Position numbers and translations under genes: made by a program | From: Ifrita kowaldi | Lineage: Eukaryota; Chordata; Aves; Passeriformes; Cinclosomatidae | Length of the DNA stretch: 64,000 nt | Direction of reading: 5' to 3' | Assembly (NCBI GenBank): GCA_013398055.1 | Contig: VZRS01015041.1 | Coordinates: 239,773-303,772 of the forward strand | In this document: piece by piece, positions 1 to 11,218 of the stretch | Layout of the letters: the number at the start of each line of letters is the position of its first letter | Numbering within the stretch: position 1 is the stretch's first letter | The notes under the pieces: model-generated | The model's database searches: none | What the model was told of the DNA's origin: nothing | What the model saw: only the letters and a program-made list of their open reading frames with translations

Positions 1-535
1 TGTAGGCTCATCCCTGCAGGGTAGGGCTTCTTCCACAGCAGCTCTGCTCCGTTCCGTGCGGGAATCGGAGCGGGGCCGTGCTCGGGGTCGTGCTCGGGGC
101 TGGTCAGCGGGGCATGTTGGGGCAGGGCAGTTGTCCAGGGATAGCTGGGAGGGAGGGTGAGCAGGAGCCCGGAGCAGGAGATGTTAAATTGGAGCGGGCG
201 AGCGGCGCGGTCGTCGGCCTCGGTGCGGGCAGGGCCTGGCCCGGCTCTCCTCGCTCCCACAGGACTTTTCCATGAGGGCGGGCAGAACTCTGCCCAGCAA
301 AAGTAATGGATCCCATCCCAGTCTTGGAGCCTTGGTGCAGGGAGGCAGCCTCGGAGCCAGAGGTCAGGCAGGCGCCGTGTTCCTGGAGATGGCCAGCCCT
401 GGCACGTCCTGGCCTGTGGGAGCCGGTTATGAAGCAATAAGAAGCGATAAGAAGCGGTAGCATGACGAAGAACGACTATTGACCCGATTTCTCTTTGACT
501 GATCTGTTTCTTTTTCCCCCCAATCATCGATGCAG
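1..535 (+). other. Intron 3' end of upstream gene
   Basis: This stretch precedes the acceptor of the exon at 536 and is read as the last intron of the upstream gene. It has mixed GC content and no ORF resembling a known protein. The small open frames at its left end are low-complexity and unsupported. Earlier exons of the gene lie outside the window. Confidence 0.6.
505..535 (+). other. Splice acceptor of terminal coding exon
   Basis: A pyrimidine tract (TGTTTCTTTTTCCCCCC) runs into ATGCAG and is followed by the open frame of the exon. The tract lies close to the AG with no intervening AG, which is a strong acceptor. The exon begins with two bases of a split codon (GT), so the intron is phase 1. 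Confidence 0.7.
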
Positions 536-717
536 GTGTGAGCTACTCCAAGTCGGTTCCTCCAGCCTACCCACCACCCCAGGATCCATTAAATCAGGGA
601 CAATACATGGTGACAGATGGCATATCCCAGTCCCAGGTCTTCGAGTTCACCGAACCCAGACGCAGCCAGGCACCATTCTGGCAAAACTTCAGCAGGTTAA
701 CACCATTCAAAAAATAA
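536..717 (+). CDS. Last coding exon of an unidentified protein
   Basis: The exon begins after the acceptor at 535 with the last two bases of a split codon and then reads 59 complete codons to TAA at 715-717. The peptide opens VSYSKSVPPAYPPPQDP and ends NFSRLTPFKK. PPAY at 559-570 fits the PPxY ligand of WW domains. The tail is rich in Ser, Gln, Pro and aromatic residues, has no cysteine, and ends in two lysines, so it looks like a flexible cytoplasmic C-terminus without a PDZ ligand. There is no methionine start because earlier exons lie upstream of the window. Support comes from the strong acceptor, clean frame, non-repetitive protein-like composition, and the AT-rich UTR-like sequence that follows. 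I do not recognise the family, so the function is left open. A transmembrane adhesion or adaptor protein would fit the composition but is inference. Confidence 0.65.
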
Positions 718-828
718 TACCTAGAGAGATGGAGAATTTTAACTTAAAAGAACTAAAATTTAAAAATAAAAATAAATAAAATTATATTTATAGATGGACC
801 TTTTTTCGGAGAAGCACTGTTGCAACTA

Positions 829-903
829 AATATATATACATATATATATGTATACACACATTTTAAAAATAATAATATATATACATATATGTATATATAT
901 ATA
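829..903. repeat. AT-rich microsatellite (TATACA/TA)
   Basis: Imperfect alternating TA/TATACA sequence contains several short palindromes and lies in the putative 3' UTR about 110 bp after the stop codon. Confidence 0.85.
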
Positions 904-2586
904 GAAGGACCAAAAACTTTTTTTGTTGTTTTTGGGAAGTAATCTGCTACTAGATACTAGGAAGCACCAATGATTTCTAACCATGTGACCTGTTTTATTT
1001 TATTTTACTCCATTGGTTGGACATCTCTATTTTGGTTTTTTTTTTCCCGTTTTCCTTCATTCCCATCCGAGTCGTCATTGGCATCCCAGAATGCTTTCTC
1101 GCTTGTCCGACTCCGTCATGGAAGTTCCTCATGGACTACATTGGTGTACATTTTCTTTGATTTTATTTATGGGGGGGGGTGTTGTTTGTTTTTTGGAGTG
1201 CTGGGAGGTCTCTGCTCCCTCTCCCTCCCTCTCCGTCCCTCCCTTGGCTGTCCCCGAGTCCCCATCCTGGGAAGGGCCCGGCCCTGTCCCCGTCCTGCAT
1301 CCCCTGGTCTGACTCGTGCCTGTCTGGATGTGCTCCCTGTGCTCCCGCTCCGCTGCGCAGTATTTCTCTGGCTTTAGCTGTTCTCTCGTGGGCAGGTGAA
1401 ACCCAGCAGAAGGGCAAGCAGCTATTTAGGAAGTGAGAGATGGGTTTTCCTCAGTTCATTTTTTGCATTTTTTTAAGCACTTGTCTTTTTCTCAATTCAG
1501 TGTGATTTGTTCACACTCGGAGTAAGACTGAGAAAAGAGAATCAGGGGCTTTTCTTCTTTTTGCTTTGTTTCTGTGGGCTTATCTTTGATTTATTTTCTT
1601 TTCAAGCTGAGACACTTGAAAAGCCCACTCCTATCTTTGTTTTCCATGCAAAGATAAAAGCTTAAAAACCCATGGCTTCATGCCTCCGTTGCAGAGAGGA
1701 AAATTGGCTCCGAGGCTCCCACAGGTGGCCAGTTTTCTGTCTTCAGGAACTAAGGTCCCATCCTTTGGCCGCCCCCAGCCTGCACAGCAGCACCCTAACG
1801 AAGCCCTCATTGCCATTTGCAGGAGCAGTGACCCCACAAGTGAGGCCCGTGGCTGCTCTCGGTGCCCGCCCCGCGCCGGCTCCCCCCGAGCGCTGCCCCG
1901 TTAGCGGAAGGATCCTCGCCCCGGTCCCCGGGAGTGCTCACCTGAGGCTGAACCCCAAGCTGCAGAGGAGCTGGGAGCTGCCCTCCTTGCAGGGAGCTGT
2001 GGCTGTCCCTGGGCAGCGTGGCCGTGGTTCCGTGCCCCAGTCCCAGCTGGTGCTGGCTGCTGGCAGCCCCCGTGGCTCCCGGAGGGGTCAGCGCAGTGGG
2101 TCTGCAGTGATGGATCAGCCCGACCCTCCAGGTCTCTTTCTCTCTCTTTTTCTCCCTCTGGAGATTCACAGCTCTATTTTTAAAGACACTTCCTACAATT
2201 TCAGCCTTGAGTACATTTGTTTGCAAGTGCAGGAGCTTATGGTTAAGCTTGTAAAACAGACCATTGTCAGGAGGAGGATTTTTTTTTTTCCTAGGGCAAA
2301 TGAGACTGTTTAACCAGATTTAGGAGATGAACTTGAAATATTTGCAGAGCTATTCTGCGAGCTCCCTTGAAAATGTGGGATGAAGTGATTGATCACGGTA
2401 TTTGTCATTTTCTTTGCAATCTGTTACACCACATAAGCACCCTAGAACAAAGAGTGTGGAGATACTTTTTTCTTTTTTTTTTTTTAATTTTTTTTGCCCC
2501 TAAGAAATCCAAGTGAATGGGAGGAGCAGAGAGTGTGAGTTCATTGTTTCCATGGAGCCTGTTTTATTTCAGGGCATATTGCAAGG

Positions 2587-3387
2587 GTAGCATTATTTTT
2601 ATTTAAATCCAGAAATAATCTCTCTTATACTTTTGAATAATCTAGAAACTATCAATAACCAGCAAAGCCAGATTAGTGTTTTGGAGAGGAGGAGTGGCCC
2701 CTCTGTGACAGGCAGCAGCCAAACACCAGGAATCACAAATAGGAAGCAACCCAATTTTATATCAGAAATTATTTTTATGCTCTTTTGTATCTTTGCATTT
2801 TTATGGCCAGATTTTAATATGGGATACATAGCAAATACTGTTTTGTTTCTTTAACAGAATGGGTGTTTAAAGTAGTGCATGAGATGGGTTCTCGTCAGTT
2901 AACTGAAATGTTTTACTCTTTCTGAATGGCTGGAGAGAGGCAGAGAGAGAGAGAGAGAAAGAGAGAGATTCCAAAATGTTGTCAACATGATGAAAATTTC
3001 ACTTACTCCTTTTGCCTTTTTAATTGCTTAGAGAAAAAAACAAAAACAACCAACCAAGTAACAAGCACATTAGTTAAGCCTGTTCATTTACTGTTTTGTG
3101 CCTCAGAGAGTGAGAATGAGACATCCATAATTTTTATGAGAAGATGCTTCCTAAATATTCAGCACTAGGAAAAAAGAAACACCACCGCCACACCATTATT
3201 TGCATCATAAATCAAGATCTGACAAGGCCACTTGTTGGACTCGCAGCTTCTTTGTTAAGTGGGAAGCCCACCCGGGGCAGCGCCGCTCGTGCTGGCGCTG
3301 GCACAGCGGCCGCAGGGACGAGGGGCTTGGCTCTCAGGCCTTCAAGAAAGCTCTTCCCCTCCATAAATTGCCAAGGTGCTGCAGGAG
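2587..3387. repeat. False tandem duplicate, block 1 copy A
   Basis: This 801-bp block recurs at 3773-4573 with a constant offset of 1186. I saw one substitution (G at 2929, T at 4115) and no indels. It is bounded on the right by a single N at 3388. Near identity in noncoding DNA plus the single-N joins points to an assembly duplication, probably of two alleles, rather than a biological repeat. Confidence 0.9.
2941..2968. repeat. (GA)n microsatellite
   Basis: A short GAGA run has one AAA interruption. Its duplicate is at 4127-4154 inside the second copy of the block. Confidence 0.85.
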
Positions 3388-3388
3388 N

Positions 3389-3771
3389 TCAAGACTTTCG
3401 CCTCCCCACCCTCTCCAAAAAGTCAAACAAGAACCAACCTAGGTGCATCTAACAGTTGTAAATAGAAAATACTACATAGAGAAATATATTTGAAATTTGT
3501 TTCAGTTTCTGGATGGGCACCAGCCGTCCATTGCAATGTTATTGATAGTACACTGTGGTGCTTTGGGTTTCTGGTTTTGTTCTCTTTATGCTCTGTCATC
3601 TTTTCATTGCAGCTACATTTCAGGGAACATGTATATTTAGTAGCTATTGTAAGTTCTGCATGGCATCACCAAGCTTATTTTTCCTTAAGAAGAAAAGAAG
3701 AGTCTGTAGGAGCTTAAAGGCACTATGACGACAGGGACTTGTAGCAGAGAATTAAAAAAAAAAAAAAAAAA
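3389..3771. other. 383-bp contig between single Ns, probably misplaced
   Basis: This piece is bounded by single Ns at 3388 and 3772 and separates the two copies of the 801-bp block. It is AT-rich, UTR-like sequence with no gene, and ends in ATTAAAAAA followed by a long A run. The sequence just after the 37-N gap (4892) begins TTAAAAGAAAA and is also a long A run. The piece therefore most likely belongs in or next to that gap. This is inference from end similarity. Confidence 0.55.
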
Positions 3772-3772
3772 N

Positions 3773-4573
3773 GTAGCATTATTTTTATTTAAATCCAGAA
3801 ATAATCTCTCTTATACTTTTGAATAATCTAGAAACTATCAATAACCAGCAAAGCCAGATTAGTGTTTTGGAGAGGAGGAGTGGCCCCTCTGTGACAGGCA
3901 GCAGCCAAACACCAGGAATCACAAATAGGAAGCAACCCAATTTTATATCAGAAATTATTTTTATGCTCTTTTGTATCTTTGCATTTTTATGGCCAGATTT
4001 TAATATGGGATACATAGCAAATACTGTTTTGTTTCTTTAACAGAATGGGTGTTTAAAGTAGTGCATGAGATGGGTTCTCGTCAGTTAACTGAAATGTTTT
4101 ACTCTTTCTGAATGTCTGGAGAGAGGCAGAGAGAGAGAGAGAGAAAGAGAGAGATTCCAAAATGTTGTCAACATGATGAAAATTTCACTTACTCCTTTTG
4201 CCTTTTTAATTGCTTAGAGAAAAAAACAAAAACAACCAACCAAGTAACAAGCACATTAGTTAAGCCTGTTCATTTACTGTTTTGTGCCTCAGAGAGTGAG
4301 AATGAGACATCCATAATTTTTATGAGAAGATGCTTCCTAAATATTCAGCACTAGGAAAAAAGAAACACCACCGCCACACCATTATTTGCATCATAAATCA
4401 AGATCTGACAAGGCCACTTGTTGGACTCGCAGCTTCTTTGTTAAGTGGGAAGCCCACCCGGGGCAGCGCCGCTCGTGCTGGCGCTGGCACAGCGGCCGCA
4501 GGGACGAGGGGCTTGGCTCTCAGGCCTTCAAGAAAGCTCTTCCCCTCCATAAATTGCCAAGGTGCTGCAGGAG
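3773..4573. repeat. False tandem duplicate, block 1 copy B
   Basis: Second copy of the block at 2587-3387. Unlike copy A it continues without a break into unique sequence (4574 onward), so this is probably the correctly placed copy. Confidence 0.9.
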
Positions 4574-4832
4574 ATGGAGCATTGGCACAAAGAAGAACCA
4601 GCACTGGGTCCCACTTGAGCACCTGCTGTGGCTTTGCCAGCAGGGAGCAGGGCTGGAGCGTGTGTGACAGCGCTGGGAGCAGCGCCGATGCAGATGGGGG
4701 TGACTTGACTGAGCATCTGATACAGACTTTTCATTCCAATGCCAGACAGGAGGAACCCACTTCCCATTCCATATGCAGAAACAAGAGAGTTGTAACAAAC
4801 TTACATGTTTACGGTATTTCTCTGGCTGAATC

Positions 4833-4945
4833 TATATATATATATATATATATANNNNNNNNNNNNNNNNNNNNNNNNNNNNNNNNNNNNNTTAAAAGAA
4901 AAAAAAAAAAAAAAAAAAAAAAAAGAAAAAAAAAAGAAAAAAAGG
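4833..4945. repeat. (TA)n, 37-N gap and A-rich run
   Basis: A pure TA run at 4833-4854 enters a gap of Ns at 4855-4891, followed by a long A run with scattered G. Low complexity on both sides explains the failure to assemble. The gap length is not necessarily the true length. Confidence 0.9.
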
Positions 4946-5113
4946 ATTTTGGTAACCCAGCTGATCCGCACTTGCCAGTTTTATTATTTTGTTTATATTG
5001 GACTGTTTGACCCTGTCAAACAAGTGTCAAAGTTGTGTGTATAAAACAAAAAAAAAAGTGTTTAAAAAAGTGTTGTAAAGACACTGAGCCTTATGAAAAT
5101 ATTTATGGAATTA

Positions 5114-5119
5114 AATAAA
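5114..5119 (+). terminator. Candidate distal poly(A) signal AATAAA
   Basis: AATAAA lies in an AT-rich run after several T-rich blocks, and sequence composition shifts to GC-rich intergenic DNA soon after. This is the most plausible end of the upstream gene. The cleavage site would be near 5135-5145, which is inferred. Confidence 0.5.
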
Positions 5120-5140
5120 AAGAAGTGAAAAGGCATCTGA

Positions 5141-7849
5141 AGGCATTTTAAATCATTTTCCTCAGAGCGGGGTCACCCTTCTCCCAAGGCTGAGCACGAG
5201 GCGCTGGGTGGGGCTCCAGTGGACACCGAGACACTCGGGTGCCACCAAAAAGTAGGATTGTCCTGGAAAAATCCCCGCTGGCCTGGCTTTGTGCCCTCCC
5301 TCTGAACTGAGCGAATTGATCGATGACAAAACCCCTGGCAGGGGCTGCTCCGAGTGGAGCTCGGATCAAACACGGGTTTAAATCCTCTCTGTCCCTGCGC
5401 TTTCCCGGCTCCCAGCCCACGGGAGGACAGCCGGAATCTCCGGACAGACGTCCCAGGTGTGCTGTGAGCGGCCTCAGGAGCAGTTTGGAGCCTGTGGAAT
5501 AGAGCAGGGGTGGGTTTTGAGGGGAGGGAGCCCGGCCACCCCCGGCTCTGCTGCAGAGGGTCCTGCCCTGGGACAAGGAACGGGAACATTATCCCTGGAC
5601 AGCCAGGTGCTCTCTCCAGCATCCCAGTGGCATTTCCCAGGTAAGGCAGTTGAGCTGAGTCTTTCTAGACAGCCGAAAAACGCAATTATAACCAGGAGAA
5701 CGGGGTTGGGAGCGGTGCTCGTTGTCCCACAGGCGCAGGGGCCGCGGTGCTCGAAATAATCCCAGCCAGGTTGCTCCTTGTTCAGTGAGGACTTCCCTGT
5801 CTTCCCTCTCTGTGCCGGGGTCCCTGTCGGGCTGAGGGGTGATCAGGGTGCTGTCCCACGGCCCACACGGTGAGGGAACCAGTCAGGCAGGGCAGTGAAA
5901 AACCACAAACACCAAGGAGCTCTGCTCTGAGGGAATGAGAGAGAGGAGAGAGGCAAAGCTGCACGAAGGCTCCGGAGCTGGGGCAGGTTCAGGAGCAGAC
6001 TCGCCCAGCCCTCGAACATCACAGCTTCACATCTGCCTCCTGCTTCAGCAACGCCCCCAGCCGAGCTTTTTTCTCTTGCTTGCATTGCTTGCAGTGGAGA
6101 GGACGCTGGGGCTGTGCTGGGGTCACTCTCCGAGCGATGCTGTTCCCTCAGGGTGTACCTGGAGTCCCAGGGACAGCACAGCCAAAATGCAGCTCCGCAT
6201 CAACCCTTCCCCCTGGAGAGCTCCTCTCCTACCACACCGCTGTCTGTGCCGGCCAGCGGAGTTATTTACCAGCATTTTGCACTCACTCTCCAGGTTTGCT
6301 GCTGTGGGGAAGGACGGGGAGAGCCGGGAGCGCAGGATCCGATGGGCGATGCACCCAAAGCAGCCCCGGCACAGCGCGGTGGGCAAGGAACCCAGGCACC
6401 AGCGTGTGCTGTGGGAGCAGAGCAGCACCGAGGCTTCCTCAGCTTTCCCCGAGCCCCTCCCTGCCCTGCAGCCTGCTCCCACCCCGGCTTGCTTCTCCCG
6501 CAGTGGGAAGAGCCCTCATGGCCGGGAATGCCGCTGCCGCCTGTAGCTGATGGCCGATTTCTGTCTTCCGTGTGATTTGTTTGGTTTTAGCTTTTCCAAC
6601 CTCCCGGCATTCAGCTACTGTGAACTTTGCTTGCATAAAACAAAAACCAAAACCAAAGAAACCCATTTCAAATCCTCTTCTCTGGTGGGGAAGGTTGTGG
6701 TGTACCCCAGGGTGACAGCCCTGGGTGTGTCTGTGCCTCACCTGGAGGACAGGAACGTTGTGTAGAGCTGGAAACATCCACGGGCAGGGTGGGCTCTGGC
6801 TGCTCTTGGAGTGAGCGATGAGTTTGTTACGTGGCAGGAGTGTTTGTGGAGGGCTCTGTGCACCAAATCCATCTCTGGGTTATCCCCGTGGATATCCGTG
6901 GTATTACAGACGAGTTTTGGCTTTTTAAGGAACGAGACTTTCAGTCTGACTGCTGGTGCAGGGATTCCACATCCCGATCCACCCCGAACAATCCATTTTC
7001 TTGTTACTCTGTAGCTAAGGAGCAGCACCGGGTTCTGCACTAAGTGCAGCAGCGGGGCAGCATCCCAAAGCATGTAATGCACCATCTGTGCTGGTTTATA
7101 AGGAACAACTGGAATTGCATGTGCTGGGGAGGTGAAATGGGAATAACTGGCATTTTGAGAGTGTTTCCAAGCCCTGTCCACCGAGAGTTCCACAGTCAGC
7201 TGCTAAGGAAGGACAGGAGCTGTTGAACTGCAAATATAATCCCCAAACCTGCAGGTACAAATTGTAAAACTGGCTTTATGTGTCTGCACCTCCTACCTTT
7301 GCTGCAGGAAAGAGACACAAGGTATTTCTGAAATGCTTTTAATGTTCACATCCTTTTTTCTTCCAGCTCTCTCCAGGCAAAACCCATCCTGGTGAAGATT
7401 TGCACCTTCTCCTGTCAGAGCCACAGGAGTCTGTCACCTCCTGGAGGTTTGACAGATCTCTGTGTTTAGCCCTTTCCACAGGCTGGAAATGGCTCAAAAG
7501 CTTTCCCTGTTTCAAGAGCCCCCCGGGGCACATCCCCAAATTTCCCTCCAGCCCCTCACTGTCCAAAACCAGGGTGGCCTGTGTGTTTTCTGTGGGACAC
7601 GGAGCACTTTCCTCTTCCCCTGGCACCAACAAAACAGGAACGAGACTGGGAATACTGGGGAGGATTCAATTTTCATTCAGGAGAGCGTGTTAAGAGTGCA
7701 GCCCTTGCAGGAACACGTGTCTCATAAAGAAATCATCGGTGCTGCCAGCAGTGTCTGGGCTGGGCCATCCTGGCAGGCGTGACACTGCTGGCTGCCACAG
7801 CTCCCAGCCGGGAGGAACTGGGAATGGCCCTCTGGGGGGAGAGGAGGGC
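5141..7849. other. Intergenic DNA, no gene seen
   Basis: GC-mixed single-copy-looking sequence. Many overlapping open frames occur on both strands (for example around 5150-5620 and 5935-6575), but none has recognisable motifs, consistent splice sites or protein-like composition. Confidence 0.6.
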
Positions 7850-8200
7850 TGGACACAGAGCTGGGGACACACACGGGGATGGACACAGATCTGGGACACA
7901 CACGGGCATGGACACAGAGCTGGGGATGGACACAGAGCTGGGGACACACACAGGGATGGACACAGAGCTGGGGATGGACACAGGGATGGACACAGAGCTG
8001 GGGATGGACACAGAGCTGGGGATGGACACAGGGCTGGGGACACACACAGGGATGGACACAGAGCTGGGGCTGGACACAGAGCTGGGGATGGACACAGAGC
8101 TGGGGATGGACACGGGGCTGGGGACGGACACGGGGCTGGGGACACACACAGGGATGGACACAGCTGCTGGACACACGCAGGGCTGGACACACAGAGCTCT
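7850..8200. repeat. Minisatellite built on GGACACAGAGCTGGGGAT
   Basis: Tandem 18-bp units (TGGACACAGAGCTGGGGA type) mix with 12-bp shortened units and GACACACACAGGGAT variants. All are multiples of about 6 bp, so several frames stay open on both strands and produce spurious repetitive ORFs of about 180-220 codons. Diverged CACACAGAGCTC fragments continue for about 60 bp past the right end. Confidence 0.9.
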
Positions 8201-11200
8201 GCACACACAGAGCTCTGGAAACAAGCAGCTCTTGCACACCCACAGCTCTGCACACCCACAGAACCCTTTTACACACGTGGTTTCTTGCCCTGTTGCTAGA
8301 AGGGCACAGACTCCTAACACACACCCAGAGCCTGTCTGGGCTTTATTCCTGTTTCACAAAAATGGGACACATTTTTGCCCGGATCTGGGTTTTCCACAAC
8401 AAACCTTGGCACTAAATTCACTCATAAATAACCTCTGAGAATCAGCTCCAAGACACTCGGTGCTGCCTTCTGGCCGGCCCTGGAAGCCAGTGGAGTTAAC
8501 TTCAGAAGAGAAGTTTCATTCTCTGTTTTTCATCTGGAGAAGCAATTACAGGATCTATCGGTGTATTTGCTCCTCTTCTTAGCTCACCTTTACAAAAGCT
8601 GTACAGCTTTTATTCAGTAAATCCTCAGAGGGTATGGATGTGCATTAAACCTCTGCAGGGTCACAGGAAATCAAACAGCAGCCGGCCCTTGCCCACAGCG
8701 TGGTTTGCCCTGGGTGGAAATGGTTTAGGACTTAAGTGCCTCGTCCCAAAGACAGCAGTCTTAAAGTCTAGTTTTATGTAGGCTGGGTTGCTACCCTGAG
8801 CCCTGCAAAAATGTGAGGGGAGCAGCAGGTTTGAGCAAATAAATCATTTACAGGAGTGGAGTCACTGCTGTTCCTGCAGCCTGGGGAGACCTGGCCTCTC
8901 CAGATTAATGGGCTGGGCAGAGCTCTGCTGAGCTGCACTGCCCAGGCTGGTTTAATATCAATTTGATGCTGGCTGACCTGGACATCTGATAGCTTTTCCT
9001 CCATCAGTCACTCCTGTGCAAGGAGGTTTGAGTCTGAGGAATGGTAGCACGTCTTAAAGTGGAATTGCTTTCCACACATTTGAGCCATCACACAAGTCCT
9101 CTGTGCTCTGTTTGGAAGCTGGATAAAGCAAAGTGCCATTTGCCTTGGTTTAACTGCTCAGCAGCCAAACTGTGCTTTTCCTGTGCCGAAAAAGAGCAGC
9201 CTGTGCCGGAAAGAGCTGCCATCAAAGCTCAGGTGGCAGGAACGTGGGTGCTTTTTACAGAGCCCTAAATCAGCAAAGGACAAGACAAGCAAATTGCACT
9301 GAGAGTGCAATTGTCAAAATCTCTGTCGCTCGCTGCCTTATCTGTCCTAACCACATTGTTCGTATTTTGTGATTTATTTTAGTTTATTTGTGATTTGTTT
9401 TTTGGCCTGGCTGGAGCCCAGCCCTGTTGTGTCCATGGCCAGCTGCAGAGGGCTCTGGCATTCCCGGGGGACACCCAGGTGACACAAAAGCCTGGGACAG
9501 TCCCCGGGAGCCCTCCCAGTCCCACAGGCAAGAGCAGCGGTGCCGTCACCGGGGTGGGGCTGCGTGGACAGGGAACAGGGAGGGTTTTTCCCTGACCCCA
9601 CCCAGGGGAGCTCTCACCACCTGCCTGAACCAAGCCTTACCTCGCAGGCTGCTTTTGCAGGGAATATGTGACCAAGGCTCTGCTTTCCTCAAAGTCTCGC
9701 TCCCCCACAGATCCAGGGCAGCACGAGAGGAGTCCCTGGCCAGCCCTGCTGCTGCGGTGGTTTCACGCAATTCAGAGGAAATCCCGAATCTTTGGACCAG
9801 GAAAGGAGAATAGGAGCGCGTACAATAAATACCCGTAGCTGCGCTGGGAGCCCAGAGGGGGCCGCGGCCTCTGGTTCTGCCCGCAGCAGGGATCGCCCCC
9901 GCTCCCCAAGGACCGAGCAGGCTCCCCACAGCCCCACCGTGCCTGGCCCTGCTGGATCTGCTCCTGCTGCTCGCTGGGGACAGGTGACTGTGACGGGGAT
10001 GCTGAGGGGCTGTGGCACTCCAGGTTTGTATCCCGCGGCAGCCCCTCCCTGGCTGGCGTTCCATGGCTGTGGGACGCACAGTCCGCTGCTCAGCTGGGGC
10101 AGCAGGAAACGGATGGAGAGGAGCAAGAAATGTTGGATGGCTTGTCCTGCTGGCATTCCCAGTGTCCTGCTGGCGATCCCGGTGCTGCCAGGGGCCCTGG
10201 CCGTGTTTCTCCTGCCTGGATGCACTATTAAACGAGTTTGATTTTGCTGCCTGCTTACAGCTGAGTGGTTTCAGCCTCCACAGGGCTCCGTTAAAGACAT
10301 CCCCAGCTGTGTGGGGTCCCAGGTGGGTTTGTGCCGGAGCAGGGGGGGAACGACACTTCCCTGGCAAAGGGAAATGGGTGCTTGGATTCTCCCGGCCGCT
10401 CCTTGCACCTGGGACACGCTGACTGCTGATTTCCAGCACGGGGGAAGCCAGCCTGGCCAGCTGAGGTGGCAGGGGCTGAGTTCCTGTCATCTCCTCTGGG
10501 GTGGAGAAGAAATCAGAGCCCGTTGCCAAGAGGCAGCTCCACCACAGCCCACGTTCAGCCCCGGTGTTCATTCCCCACACAAACCCATCGGGAAGGAGGG
10601 ATGGAAGCAGGGTTAATGGGGATGGCTGACACTTAGGGAATAATCAGTGCCCAAAAATCCAGAGGTAACAGCCCTGAGTGACAGAAAACCTGCTCAGCAC
10701 TGGGTTTTGTCCTGACTCTGTATTCTCCTGGCTGTTCACAAAAAGGCACATTAGTGATGGGTAAAGGGGGGTAAAGGCCACACTCATCCTGCAGCAAACA
10801 CAAACAAAGGCTGATCTGAACTGCTGTAGAAATGCCCGTTTGAATTCCACCCCCCACCCCAGTTATAATCCCTCCACCATTCCCAGGAGAAATTCCAAGA
10901 GGGCAGCAGGGAAAGGGCACAGCCTTCGGTGCCAGGATTATTTATCCCTGCCCTGAACCATCACGAGCTGCTGGTAAGACCAGGGGCTGCTCACTTGGAC
11001 CTGCCAGGTGTGCAGAGAGTCTGAAAACCACCAGAAATGTTGTGCTGGGCTTGCTGTGTGCCAGTGCAAACAGATGGTTTCAATAAATAACCGTGGCTGG
11101 GAGTGCTTCTCTCCAAAGCTTGTGGAGGGGACCCTTCAGGTGGAACTGAGCGTGGAGAAGCTGCCAGCAAAGCCAAGAGCAGCTCTGTCCAGCTGTGCTT

Positions 11201-11218
11201 GCAGCAGGGAGGCTCCGG
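8201..11218. other. Intergenic DNA, no gene seen
   Basis: Unique-looking sequence. The long minus-strand open frame at 9546-10580 (344 codons) is Ser/Arg/Pro-rich without any motif I recognise, and it overlaps equally open frames on the other strand in GC-rich DNA. No convincing exon was found. A T-rich stretch near 9355-9405 is low complexity. Confidence 0.55.

Larger units (their letters stand above)
718..5140 (+). other. Probable long 3' UTR of upstream gene
   Basis: After the TAA at 717 the sequence turns AT-rich, with AATAAA words already at 765-776 (a possible proximal poly(A) site). It continues through T-rich and A-rich DNA to a second AATAAA at 5114. Short GC-rich islands at about 1790-2120 and 3240-3370 interrupt it. 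No conserved ORF is present; the 213-codon frame at 1672-2313 looks like chance. Continuity of the UTR is inferred, and the segment from 2587 to 4891 is disturbed by assembly errors. Confidence 0.5.

Noticed and set aside
1672..2313. 213-codon + strand ORF inside the putative 3' UTR
   Set aside because: The composition changes abruptly along the frame following local GC content. No motif or conserved-looking segment is present.
7722..8438. Repetitive ORFs of about 180-220 codons on both strands
   Set aside because: They are translations of the 6/12/18-bp minisatellite and are equally open on both strands.
9930..10000. Leucine-rich stretch before GGACAG|GTGACTG, resembling a signal-peptide exon
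   Set aside because: No ATG lies in the leucine-rich frame close upstream, and there is no CpG-island structure comparable to that at 43 kb.
9546..10580. 344-codon minus-strand ORF
   Set aside because: It has no recognisable motif, a Ser/Arg/Pro/Ala composition typical of GC-rich chance frames, and a long overlapping frame on the other strand.
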